The position numbers and the translations under genes are program-made. The notes under the pieces are model-generated. The model was given only the letters and a program-made list of their open reading frames with translations, did no database searches and was not told where the DNA came from. From contig CAVTIX010000014.1 in NCBI GenBank assembly GCA_963734725.1, positions 186,001 through 250,000 on the forward strand: a stretch of 64,000 bases of DNA, in the 5' to 3' direction. Below, one piece after another: positions 1 through 8,122 of this stretch. Each line of letters opens with the position of its first letter. The stretch's first letter is position 1. This DNA comes from DASXKD01 sp963734725. Lineage in GTDB: Bacteria > Actinomycetota > Actinomycetes > Streptosporangiales > Streptosporangiaceae.

Positions 1-1331
1 CCCTGCACCTCGCGTACACGCCGGCCGGCCTGCGGCGGCTTGGCCTGGCCGTGAACGTGATCGCCGGGTTTCCTGCCCCGTTCATCGAGGGCATGACCGG
101 CCCGAACCGCAGCCGCTTCCTCGGCGATGTCGGGGAGTCCGACCCGCGCTGCTGGGCGTGGGGCGGGCCTCAGCACCCACCCGTTGACGGCCTGCTCCTG
201 CTGTACGCCGCCTCCCCGGAGATCCTCGACGCCAGGCAGGCGGAACTGGCCAGGCGCCTCGACGGGCTGGCCATCCCGCAGGTCACCGTCCTTGACACCC
301 TCGAACTCGGCAACAACGAGCCGTTCGGCTTCCACGACGGCATTTCCCAGCCGGTCATCCAGGGCCTGCCCAAGGCCAGCGGGGCCGCGCGCGCCGGGAC
401 GCCGGGCGGGCGGGTGGTGCCCGCAGGTGAGTTCGTGCTCGGGTACCCAAACGCCTACGGCCAGCTGACCAGCCGGCCGCTGCTGCCAGCCGCCGACGAT
501 CCGCGCCACCTGCTACCGCGGGATGCGGCCGGGAGCGGCGCGGCCGACCTGGGCCGCAACGGCTGCTATCTGGTCATGCGCCAGCTCGAACAGGACGTTG
601 ACGGCTTCTGGCGCTACGTCGGGCAGGCGACCCGCCGACCGGACGGCGCCGACGATCCCGGCGCGCGCACCGCGCTGGCCGCGAAGATGGTGGGCCGGTG
701 GCCGAGCGGCGCTCCCCTGGTCGAAACGCCGGACCGGGACGACCCGCGGCTTGGCGACCATAACGACTTCGGCTACTGCCGCACCGACCCGCTGGGGCTC
801 GCCTGCCCGGTCGGCGCGCACATCCGCCGGATGAACCCGCGCGACTCGCTCGACCCACAGCCGGGCACCGAGGCGTCTCTCGCGGTCAACGACGGGCACC
901 GGCTCCTGCGCCGCGGCCGCAGCTACGGCCCCGGCGACGACGCGCCGACGGCAGCAGGCAACGGCAATCATGCAGAACGAATGGCGCCGGGTGACGTTGC
1001 CCCGTCACGCGAGACGGGCCTGCATTTCATCTGCCTGGTCGCCAGCCTGATCAGGCAATTCGAGTTCGTGCAGCACACGTGGCTGAACAACCCGACGTTC
1101 CACGGCCTGTACGACGACACCGACCCGCTTATCGGCAGCCGTCACCCTCGCGGCGCGACGTTCACCGTACCGGCGCGCCCGGTCCGCCGCCGCTACCGGG
1201 ACCTGCCTCAGTTCGTGCGGACCCGGGGCGGCGCCTACTTCTTCCTGCCCGGCGTCTCCGCTCTCCGCTACCTGGAACAACTATCCGCGGGCGCACCTGC
1301 CGCGTCCCTTTCCTCAGTCATGACGAGGTGA
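1..1331 (+). CDS. DyP-type haem peroxidase, 5' end outside window
   Basis: Dye-decolourising-type peroxidase that uses H2O2 to oxidise bulky substrates. The frame is open from the left edge: codons ahead of the first GTG (51) read LHLAYTPAGLRRLGLAV, which belongs to the family's N-terminal half, so the true start lies upstream. GFHDG (about residues 93-97 counted from that GTG) is the GXXDG signature carrying the distal Asp; GAHIRRMNPRD holds the probable proximal haem His. The C-terminus is complete. It ends 6 bp before the next gene, so it heads, or is part of, a plus-strand haem-enzyme operon. No Tat or Sec signal can be judged because the N-terminus is missing. Confidence 0.9.
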   Translation, partial: LHLAYTPAGLRRLGLAVNVIAGFPAPFIEGMTGPNRSRFLGDVGESDPRCWAWGGPQHPPVDGLLLLYAASPEILDARQAELARRLDGLAIPQVTVLDTLELGNNEPFGFHDGISQPVIQGLPKASGAARAGTPGGRVVPAGEFVLGYPNAYGQLTSRPLLPAADDPRHLLPRDAAGSGAADLGRNGCYLVMRQLEQDVDGFWRYVGQATRRPDGADDPGARTALAAKMVGRWPSGAPLVETPDRDDPRLGDHNDFGYCRTDPLGLACPVGAHIRRMNPRDSLDPQPGTEASLAVNDGHRLLRRGRSYGPGDDAPTAAGNGNHAERMAPGDVAPSRETGLHFICLVASLIRQFEFVQHTWLNNPTFHGLYDDTDPLIGSRHPRGATFTVPARPVRRRYRDLPQFVRTRGGAYFFLPGVSALRYLEQLSAGAPAASLSSVMTR

Positions 1332-1337
1332 CCACAC

Positions 1338-3155
1338 ATGGGTACCAGCAAGCCACGCGGTAGCTACCACCAATCAGCCTTCTGGGCGCTCTACGGCAAG
1401 CTTGCCGAGCTGGCCGATCGCCGGATCGGCTGGCACCGGCTCCCGGTGCCGCTCGGGCTCGCCGTGCTCGCCGGGCTGCGCGACGTCCTCAGGAAGGACA
1501 ACCTCTACGACACCAGCGCGCTGCCGGCGGTGAACCTGCCGCCGGTGCCGCCGGCCACCCCGGAGGACCGCAGCGACCGGCGCCTCGACGGCAGCCATAA
1601 CGACCTCAGCCAGCCCCGCATGGGCATGGCTGGATCCCGGTTCGGCCGGAACGTGCCGCTGGCGCACGTCGAGCCGGACCCGCTGCCGCGGCTGATGCAG
1701 CCCAATCCCCGCGAGGTGAGCCGCGCCTTGCTGACCCGGGACGAGCTCATCCCGGCGACCTCGGTCAACGCGCTCGTCGCGACGTGGCTGCAGTTCATGA
1801 TCAAGGACTGGTTCAGCCACGGGAAGGGCCCGCGGGAGAACCCGTGGGAGGTTCCGCTCACCGACGACGACCCGTGGCCGGACCGGCTGATGCGGGTGAT
1901 GCGGACGCGGCCCGACCCCACCGCAGCGCCCGGCGGCAACCACCCGCCGACCCACACGAACACCGAGACGGCCTGGTGGGACGCCTCCCAGATCTACGGC
2001 ACGACGCTGGAGCAACAGCAGTTCATCCGCACCGGCCAGCACGGCAAGCTGCGCGTCGATCCCGACGGGCTGCCGCCGATACCCGACGACCCGGCGTCCG
2101 ACCCGCGGCTGGTACCCGGATTCTGGCTCGGCCTGCTGATGATGCAGACGCTGTTCACCCTCGAGCACAACTCGATCTGCGACCGGCTCCGCGCGGAGTA
2201 CCCGCACTGGCCCGACGACGAGATCTACCAGCGGGCCCGGTTGGTCAACACCGCCCTCATCGCGAAGATCCACACGGTGGAGTGGACGACCGCCGTCATC
2301 AGCCACCCCACGACCAAGGTCGCGATGCGCGCCAACTGGTGGGGCCTGGCCGGGGAACGGGTGCACCGGATGTTCGGCCGGGTGAGCGCCAGCGAGATCA
2401 TCAGCGGCATCCCCGGCTCGGCGACCGAGCACTTCGGCGTCCCCTACTCGCTCACCGAGGAGTTCGTCGCGGTGTACCGGATGCACCCGCTGGTGCCCGA
2501 TGACTACGCGCTGCGCTCGAGCGCCGACGACCGGCAGCTGATGCACGCCACCCTGCGCGACATGGCGGGCGCCGGAGCGGTCACCGTGGCACAGAAGGTC
2601 AACATGGCCGACCTGATGTACTCGTTCGGGACCCAGCACCCCGGCCTGGTGACCCTGCACAACTTTCCTCGGAACCTGCAGGAGTTCCACCGGCCGGACG
2701 GCAGCCTCCAAGACCTCGCGGCCACCGACATCCTGCGGTCCCGCGAACTCGGCGTGCCGCGCTACAACGAGTTCCGCCGCCTGCTGCACCTGCGCCCGGC
2801 CGCCAGCTTCGACGAGCTCACCGACAACCCGGAATGGGCCCGGCAGATCGAGGCCGTCTACGGCGACATCGAGCGGGTCAACCTGACCGTCGGCATGTAC
2901 GCGGAACGCCGGCCCACGGGGTTCGCCTTCAGCGACACCGCGTTCCGGATCTTCATCCTGATGGCGTCGCGCCGGCTGAACAGCGACAGGTTCTTCACCA
3001 CCGACTACACCCCGGCCGTGTACACGCAGGCCGGCCTGGACTGGATCAACGACAACAGCATGACGTCAGTGCTGTTGCGCCACTACCCGCAGCTGCGCCC
3101 CGCCCTGGGGCGCGTGCCCAACGCCTTCACTCCCTGGGCGCGTGCAGCCCGGTGA
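1338..3155 (+). CDS. Cyclooxygenase/alpha-dioxygenase-like haem peroxidase
   Basis: 605-residue member of the animal-haem-peroxidase superfamily, closest by eye to plant alpha-dioxygenase and prostaglandin H synthase, which insert O2 into fatty acids. The motif VYRMHPLVPD (Tyr380, His383) matches the YxxH pair of those enzymes: catalytic tyrosyl radical and proximal haem ligand. TETAWWDASQIYG (about 209-221) is the Trp-Trp-Asp block of the alpha-dioxygenase group. The distal segment reads WLQFMIKDWFSHG: where Q-x3-H-D is usual, Lys156 stands in the His place. ATG start 6 bp after the DyP gene. Inferred role: fatty-acid or hydrocarbon oxygenation. The substrate is not shown by sequence. Confidence 0.88.
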   Translation: MGTSKPRGSYHQSAFWALYGKLAELADRRIGWHRLPVPLGLAVLAGLRDVLRKDNLYDTSALPAVNLPPVPPATPEDRSDRRLDGSHNDLSQPRMGMAGSRFGRNVPLAHVEPDPLPRLMQPNPREVSRALLTRDELIPATSVNALVATWLQFMIKDWFSHGKGPRENPWEVPLTDDDPWPDRLMRVMRTRPDPTAAPGGNHPPTHTNTETAWWDASQIYGTTLEQQQFIRTGQHGKLRVDPDGLPPIPDDPASDPRLVPGFWLGLLMMQTLFTLEHNSICDRLRAEYPHWPDDEIYQRARLVNTALIAKIHTVEWTTAVISHPTTKVAMRANWWGLAGERVHRMFGRVSASEIISGIPGSATEHFGVPYSLTEEFVAVYRMHPLVPDDYALRSSADDRQLMHATLRDMAGAGAVTVAQKVNMADLMYSFGTQHPGLVTLHNFPRNLQEFHRPDGSLQDLAATDILRSRELGVPRYNEFRRLLHLRPAASFDELTDNPEWARQIEAVYGDIERVNLTVGMYAERRPTGFAFSDTAFRIFILMASRRLNSDRFFTTDYTPAVYTQAGLDWINDNSMTSVLLRHYPQLRPALGRVPNAFTPWARAAR

Positions 3156-3179
3156 CGGCGCGAGATGAAGTGAGGAACC

Positions 3180-3635
3180 ATGGATGGAATTACCGCCGCA
3201 GACCCGTCGTCGCTGGTCGATGAGACCACCGACGGGCTCGGGGAACTGTTCGGCGCCGGGACGGCAGGCGCCATTCCGCACGGCCGGGGAAAGGGCACGG
3301 TGCTGCTCGGCACCGGTGGTCGTGCCGCCCGGGTTGCCGCCGTGCTGTGCTACGCCCTCGCATGGCGCGGCAAGGTCGTGAACGCCCGCCAGGGACGGCT
3401 GAGGAACATCCTGACGCCCATGGGCATCCAGGCGATCGAGGCCGCGGTCTACAAGCAGGACAGCTGGTACGACGGGGAAACCTGCATCGTCCTCGACTAC
3501 TCGAAGACGTCGCTGCTCGCCCGCATGATCCGGGATGAGATCCGTGAGATTGCCCCGGGCGTTTTTCTGGGACTCGTGTTCTGGGGACGCCGCCATGTCC
3601 TCGACTTCGCCCTCGACTTCCGCCAGCGGCAGTAA
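3180..3635 (+). CDS. Small conserved-looking protein of the haem-enzyme block
   Basis: 151 residues, soluble, no signal peptide or membrane segment. Recognisable features are a WRGK turn, a central YDGETCIVLDYSKTS stretch and the end IAPGVFLGLVFWGRR...LDF. The alternating hydrophobic strands suggest a small beta-barrel of lipocalin/DUF4334 style, but I do not recognise the family with certainty. ATG preceded by GAGG at 5-bp spacing. It lies 24 bp after the dioxygenase-like gene and 46 bp before the catalase-like gene, so it is probably co-transcribed and may bind the lipid substrate or product (inference). Confidence 0.75.
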   Translation: MDGITAADPSSLVDETTDGLGELFGAGTAGAIPHGRGKGTVLLGTGGRAARVAAVLCYALAWRGKVVNARQGRLRNILTPMGIQAIEAAVYKQDSWYDGETCIVLDYSKTSLLARMIRDEIREIAPGVFLGLVFWGRRHVLDFALDFRQRQ

Positions 3636-3681
3636 CCCGGCCGCCACGGGGATCGAATCTCAACGAAAACGGGGTACCCAA

Positions 3682-4950
3682 ATGCAGACCGTGCTGGCCC
3701 GGAAGCGCAAGCCGCGGCCGGAGGTCACCGCAAGCCGCCGCGGCCTGTTCACCAACGCGCAAGGCCTGGCCACCTACCTCATGCTCCGCCCGCTGAGCGA
3801 CCTTTTCCTGTGGGCATGGCGGCTGGAGCGGCGGCTGGAGTTCCTCTACCGGCCCTGGTTCGACAAGCGGCTCAGGCCGCCGCTGTTCTCGGCGGCGCAG
3901 GCGCTGCAGAACGCGCGCCGGGCGAACTCGCAGCTGCGCCTCGCCGAGGAGCAGTTGCTGCCCGGCGAGGAAGCCTGCACTCGCCAGATCATCGAGGAAC
4001 TCGCCAAGTTCACTCGCGAGAACTGGCTCCCAGGCGCCGCCCAGCGCTTCGGGAACACCAAGACGTTCGGCGTGCTGCGCGGTGAGTTCTCCGTGCTGCC
4101 CGGCCTGCCCGCCAGCCTGCGGCGCGGCCTGTTCGCGCAGCCGGCGACCTATCCGGCATGGGTGCGTTTCTCCGGGCCCGGTCCCTACGCGCCGCCGGAC
4201 ATCGAAGATCTCGGCCAGTGTTCCGTGGGGATCAAGGTGATGGGCGTGCCGGGGCCCAAGCTCATGGATGACGAGCAGTTCACCCAGGACCTGATCCTGG
4301 TCAGCCCGGCGAGCTTCGTCACGCCCGACGTCATCGAGAACGCGAAGCTGCAGCGGTGGGTCCGTGCCAAGGCGCCGCTGGCCTACGCGATCAACCCCGG
4401 CGACTCGCACCTGCTGCACCTGTTCATGCAGCTGCTCTATTCGCCGATGCACGCCAACCCGCTGGAGGTGCAGTACTACAGCAACGTGCCGTTCCTGCTG
4501 GGGGAGGGCCAGGCGGTGCAGTATTCGCTGAAGCCTGCCGAGCCCGCGCGGACGAAGATCCCCGCCCGCCCGGCGGAGAACTATCTGCGCGACGCCATGA
4601 TCAGGACGCTCGCGGCGGGCTCCTGGACCTTCGACTTCATGGTCCAGGTGCAGACCGACCCGCACCTCATGCCGATCGAGGATGCGACGGTCAAGTGGCC
4701 AGAGCGCTTGTCGCCATATGTGCCGGTAGCCCGGCTGCAGCTTCCCGCCCAGCGATTCGACTCTGACCGGCAGCTCGCGTTCGCGGACGTGCTCCGTTAC
4801 AACCCGTGGCACAGCCTTGGCGAACACAAGCCGCTAGGCAACTCCAACCGCGCGCGGCGGCGGATGTATTGGGAGCTAGCCCGGCTGCGCCAGGCCATGA
4901 ATCAGGTCGAGCACGTCGAGCCGACCGGCGCGGAGCAATTCCCCGCGTAG
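3682..4950 (+). CDS. Catalase-like haem protein
   Basis: 422 residues, catalase-fold family related to allene-oxide-synthase-type catalase domains. Seen: RGEFSVLPGLP, TYPAWVRFSGPGP (VRFS, residues 161-164), GIKVMGVPGPKLMDDEQFTQD and the C-terminal NPWHSLGEHKPLGNSNRARRRMY. The frame stays open upstream to 3535, inside the previous gene, but the ATG at 3682 gives a basic N-terminus and no overlap, so I chose it. In true catalases an essential distal His precedes the GxxRGEF-like strand; here the stretch is NTKTFGVLRGEF, with Phe129 at that place. With a fatty-acid-dioxygenase-like enzyme upstream, fatty-acid hydroperoxide rearrangement is more likely than H2O2 dismutation (inference). Confidence 0.85.
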   Translation: MQTVLARKRKPRPEVTASRRGLFTNAQGLATYLMLRPLSDLFLWAWRLERRLEFLYRPWFDKRLRPPLFSAAQALQNARRANSQLRLAEEQLLPGEEACTRQIIEELAKFTRENWLPGAAQRFGNTKTFGVLRGEFSVLPGLPASLRRGLFAQPATYPAWVRFSGPGPYAPPDIEDLGQCSVGIKVMGVPGPKLMDDEQFTQDLILVSPASFVTPDVIENAKLQRWVRAKAPLAYAINPGDSHLLHLFMQLLYSPMHANPLEVQYYSNVPFLLGEGQAVQYSLKPAEPARTKIPARPAENYLRDAMIRTLAAGSWTFDFMVQVQTDPHLMPIEDATVKWPERLSPYVPVARLQLPAQRFDSDRQLAFADVLRYNPWHSLGEHKPLGNSNRARRRMYWELARLRQAMNQVEHVEPTGAEQFPA

Positions 4951-5059
4951 CGGAGTTATTGCCGGACGGGTGCCGGAATGTGTATCAGGAGAGCCACTGG
5001 GCTCCTCTATGCAGGTAACGAAGAGGATTGTCCTTCGGGATTAAAACGGGGGCCAGCAC

Positions 5060-7906
5060 ATGAATGCCTCAATAACGTCTGAGCGCACACCGGACGCGCA
5101 GCCGAAAACCGCTCCCGGGCCCCAGGCCCCGCCGCCGGGCACGGACTGGGCTGTTTGCTGCTCGGGTGGCGGCATCAGGTCGGCCACCTACTCCCTGGGC
5201 GGCTTGCAAGCCCTCGACGAGGGCATACTGCTCCGCCGGGCGAAGTGGATCGTCGGCGTATCCGGCGGCAGTTACATCGCGGCATCCCGGGCGCTTGTGG
5301 CGCGCGGCCTTGCCGAGGACGCACGCCGGGATCGGGCTCGCGATGCGGACCAGGGTCCTGACGAGGGCCTGGCTCGGGACGAGGACCCGGATCGTGAGGG
5401 AGACCCGGTTCATGATGAGGGCCCGGCTCGCGATGGGGACCCGAATCGTGACGGCGGCCAGGGTCGGGCCAAGCGCCCTGCCGCCTACGCTCGCGGCACC
5501 CCCGAAGAGCAGAACCTGCGGAACAACACGCGCTACATCGCGCCCGACGCGAAGACCATGCTCGTGGCGGTTCTGTCGCTGCTGCTTGGCGCCGTGGTCA
5601 CTTGCCTTCTCGTCCTTGCGCCGCTGTACGCTTTCGGCCACGCGTGGGGCTGGCTGCTGCACGAGCAGGGCGTGCTGACGTGGTCTCACGGCAAGGCGTC
5701 GGCGTCCGTCACCGCGTGGTCGTGGTGGCTGGCCCCGGCCGTCGCGGCAGGGAGCGCCTTTGGCCTGTTCCTGTATTGGTGGGGGACGCTGGTGTCGGGC
5801 GGTCCTGGCCGTGGTCAGCACCGCGCCAGCGCGGTTGGCTGGGCCGCGACGGTCACCGCCGGCCTTGCGCTGCTCATGCTTGCGGCGCCGCCGGTTATCG
5901 CCTGGCTTGACAAGAGCACCGGGGCGCTGGGCGCCGTGGTGCAGTTCTTCGGGTTCGGCGGGCCGGGGCCCCGGTCGGTGGCGGCGCTCACGGGCGTGGT
6001 CGCCGCCATTGCGACGCTCGCGGGGTCCTTGCAGAAACAGCTGGCCAGGCTGCGGCTGTCGGGTTCACCAGCAGGCTCGGCTTCCGGTGGCGCGATCGGG
6101 GCAATCGTCGCATGGGTCCGCTCCCGGCTGACGCCGTGGCTCGCGAGCCTGGTGATCATCGCCGTGGGCACGTTCGCCATGCTGCTGTGGATCGGTACTG
6201 GGGCGAGGGCCGGGTTCTCGGTCGATCAACTGGCGCCCGTTCTCGTCGCCGCCGGCGTCATGGTCGGGACGCGCGCCTTTGCGGACATCAACCGCACCTC
6301 GCTGCACGACTTCTACCGGTGGCGGCTCGCCGACGCCTACGCCGTCACCAGGGATGCGGCGAAGGCGGGCACGGCGGCGGCCCGAGAACAACTGTTCGCC
6401 GACGCCGCGCGGACCCGGCTGTCGGAGCTGGGCGACGATCAGGACAGCCGGAAACTGCGCGGCGATGAGCCCGGGCCGCAGCTGGTGATCGCGACCACCG
6501 CCAACATCAACGCGAACCGCGAGGTCCCGCCCGGCGGCGGGGGCTTCTGCCTGGCTTTCGCTTCCGACAAGGTGACATTGCGCGCCGATCCGTCGTGCGG
6601 TGAGCCGAATGTCGAAGCCAACACGGCCGACTATGAGTACCTGCTCGGCCACACCCGGTTCACCCTCTTCGACGTGGTCGCGATCAGCGGCGCCGCCTTC
6701 TCGCCCCTGATGGGAAGGGCGACCCGCGGCGCGTACCGGATCGTGTTCACCCTGACGAACCTGCGCCTGGGCGTCTGGATGCCGCACCCCGCCGTGGTGC
6801 GCCGGGCACGGGAATATCTGGACAAGTCATCTGAGGACCGAGCGAGGGACCTCCAGCAGGACCGCTGGTGGGCCCGGCGGACCTTCCTGCTGCTGCTTTG
6901 GTACGTGTCGCAGCACCCGTTCTGGCACCGTGACCCCCGCGACCGCAATCCCGGAAAGCGGAGGGACCCGCGGGAAACGCGGGAGGAGTGGGAGCAGCGG
7001 CAGCGGGATTGGCGGCAACGCCAGAAGGAGTGGGAGGAGCGGCAGCAGAAGCGCGAGGACCGGCTGTGGGCGTACGTGCTCGGCCTTCGGGTAGAGAGCA
7101 CCAAATGCCGCCAGCGGCTGCCCCGGACCCTGCTCCGGCTGAAGGCGGCCGTGTGCTGGCGGGTCATGCAGCCAACGCTCGGCATGCTCTGGGCCGAGGC
7201 GGGCGGGCATACGAGTTACCGCGCCACATGGATCAACGTGACCGATGGTGGCCACTACGACAACCTCGGCCTGGTGGAGGCGCTGCAGCGCGGCGCGAAG
7301 AACGTCGTCGTCTTCGACGCCAGCGGGGACCGCACGGACACCTGGTCCACGCTCGGCGGGGCCATGGCCCTGGCTCGGACCGACGCGGGGATCGACATCA
7401 GCCTGAACCCCACCAGCATGGTCCGGAAAAACGGGAAGGCCTGCAAGCTTCTCCCGGGCCAGGTGCTCCGGCCCTGGGCGCACGGGACGTTCACCCGCAT
7501 GGACGCGGTCGATGCCCCACCGAACGGCGCCCACGCGTCGGACGGCTACCGCGCGCTGGACGACACGGACACGTCGCCCGACGGCTTCCGCGCGCTGGAC
7601 GACACGGACACGTTGTCGGACCGCTTCCGCGAGCTGGAGGGCACCCACACGTCGCCGGGCGGCGTCGGCCATCCGAACGGCCAGGCCGCAGACCACGGGC
7701 AGCCCGGCTCCGGGCACATCTGGATCTGCAAGCTCGGCTGGTGGGATCAGGCGCCATGGGACGTCCGCGCCTACGCCGCGGGTCATTCCACGTATCCCTG
7801 TGACTCCACGCTCCAGCAGCTCTATGACGGGGCAGAATTCGAGGCCTATCGCGCGCTCGGGGCCTCGGCGGTCATCGCGGCCAAGGAGGGCGACCTCCCG
7901 ATCTAG
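5060..7906 (+). CDS. Membrane-embedded patatin-like lipase
   Basis: 948-residue patatin/RssA-like serine acyl hydrolase. Oxyanion loop GGGIRSA (36-42), nucleophile elbow GVSGG (Ser68), catalytic Asp in DGGHYDNLG (Asp729). About 25 residues after the Ser comes a low-complexity acidic/basic insert (DxDxxxDExxARD repeats, about residues 90-140), then several hydrophobic segments (about 170-420) that embed the protein in the membrane between the two halves of the catalytic dyad. Near the C-terminus an 18-codon unit with RALDDTDT recurs. Weak GGGGGC before the ATG. Placed after the dioxygenase-like and catalase-like genes, it could release fatty acids from phospholipid for them (inference). Confidence 0.88.
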   Translation: MNASITSERTPDAQPKTAPGPQAPPPGTDWAVCCSGGGIRSATYSLGGLQALDEGILLRRAKWIVGVSGGSYIAASRALVARGLAEDARRDRARDADQGPDEGLARDEDPDREGDPVHDEGPARDGDPNRDGGQGRAKRPAAYARGTPEEQNLRNNTRYIAPDAKTMLVAVLSLLLGAVVTCLLVLAPLYAFGHAWGWLLHEQGVLTWSHGKASASVTAWSWWLAPAVAAGSAFGLFLYWWGTLVSGGPGRGQHRASAVGWAATVTAGLALLMLAAPPVIAWLDKSTGALGAVVQFFGFGGPGPRSVAALTGVVAAIATLAGSLQKQLARLRLSGSPAGSASGGAIGAIVAWVRSRLTPWLASLVIIAVGTFAMLLWIGTGARAGFSVDQLAPVLVAAGVMVGTRAFADINRTSLHDFYRWRLADAYAVTRDAAKAGTAAAREQLFADAARTRLSELGDDQDSRKLRGDEPGPQLVIATTANINANREVPPGGGGFCLAFASDKVTLRADPSCGEPNVEANTADYEYLLGHTRFTLFDVVAISGAAFSPLMGRATRGAYRIVFTLTNLRLGVWMPHPAVVRRAREYLDKSSEDRARDLQQDRWWARRTFLLLLWYVSQHPFWHRDPRDRNPGKRRDPRETREEWEQRQRDWRQRQKEWEERQQKREDRLWAYVLGLRVESTKCRQRLPRTLLRLKAAVCWRVMQPTLGMLWAEAGGHTSYRATWINVTDGGHYDNLGLVEALQRGAKNVVVFDASGDRTDTWSTLGGAMALARTDAGIDISLNPTSMVRKNGKACKLLPGQVLRPWAHGTFTRMDAVDAPPNGAHASDGYRALDDTDTSPDGFRALDDTDTLSDRFRELEGTHTSPGGVGHPNGQAADHGQPGSGHIWICKLGWWDQAPWDVRAYAAGHSTYPCDSTLQQLYDGAEFEAYRALGASAVIAAKEGDLPI
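7545..7655 (+). repeat. In-frame 54-bp tandem repeat in the lipase gene
   Basis: Three successive degenerate copies of an 18-codon unit (YRALDDTDTSPDG, FRALDDTDTLSDR, FRELEGTHTSPGG). The first two copies are nearly identical in DNA. They form a Thr/Asp-rich linker near the lipase C-terminus, the kind of region that changes copy number by slippage. Confidence 0.8.
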
Positions 7907-8122
7907 CGCTGGCCGGGGGAGGCGGACGGCGGTGCTGTGCTACGGCACCGCCGTACGCCGTGTGAGGCCACGGTCCTGTCGGGGGAGGCGTCGGCGTCCT
8001 GGAGGGCGGCAGGTTCGACGTGCCCGTGAACAAGGTCGCTGGCGACGAGAAGGGCGTCGGCGGCACCGGGTAAATCGCCGCGCGATCGGTGGGATAACTG
8101 AGCCGCGTGGCGCCGCCATAGG

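Noticed and set aside
1374..2789. A 471-codon minus frame opposite the dioxygenase-like gene
   Set aside because: Low-complexity Val/Arg/His/Gly translation, no start signal, opposite a clear haem enzyme.
3190..4827. A 545-codon open frame on the minus strand opposite the catalase-like gene
   Set aside because: Its translation is Arg/His/Gly-rich without any family feature and mirrors the real gene's codon pattern. A GC-driven shadow.
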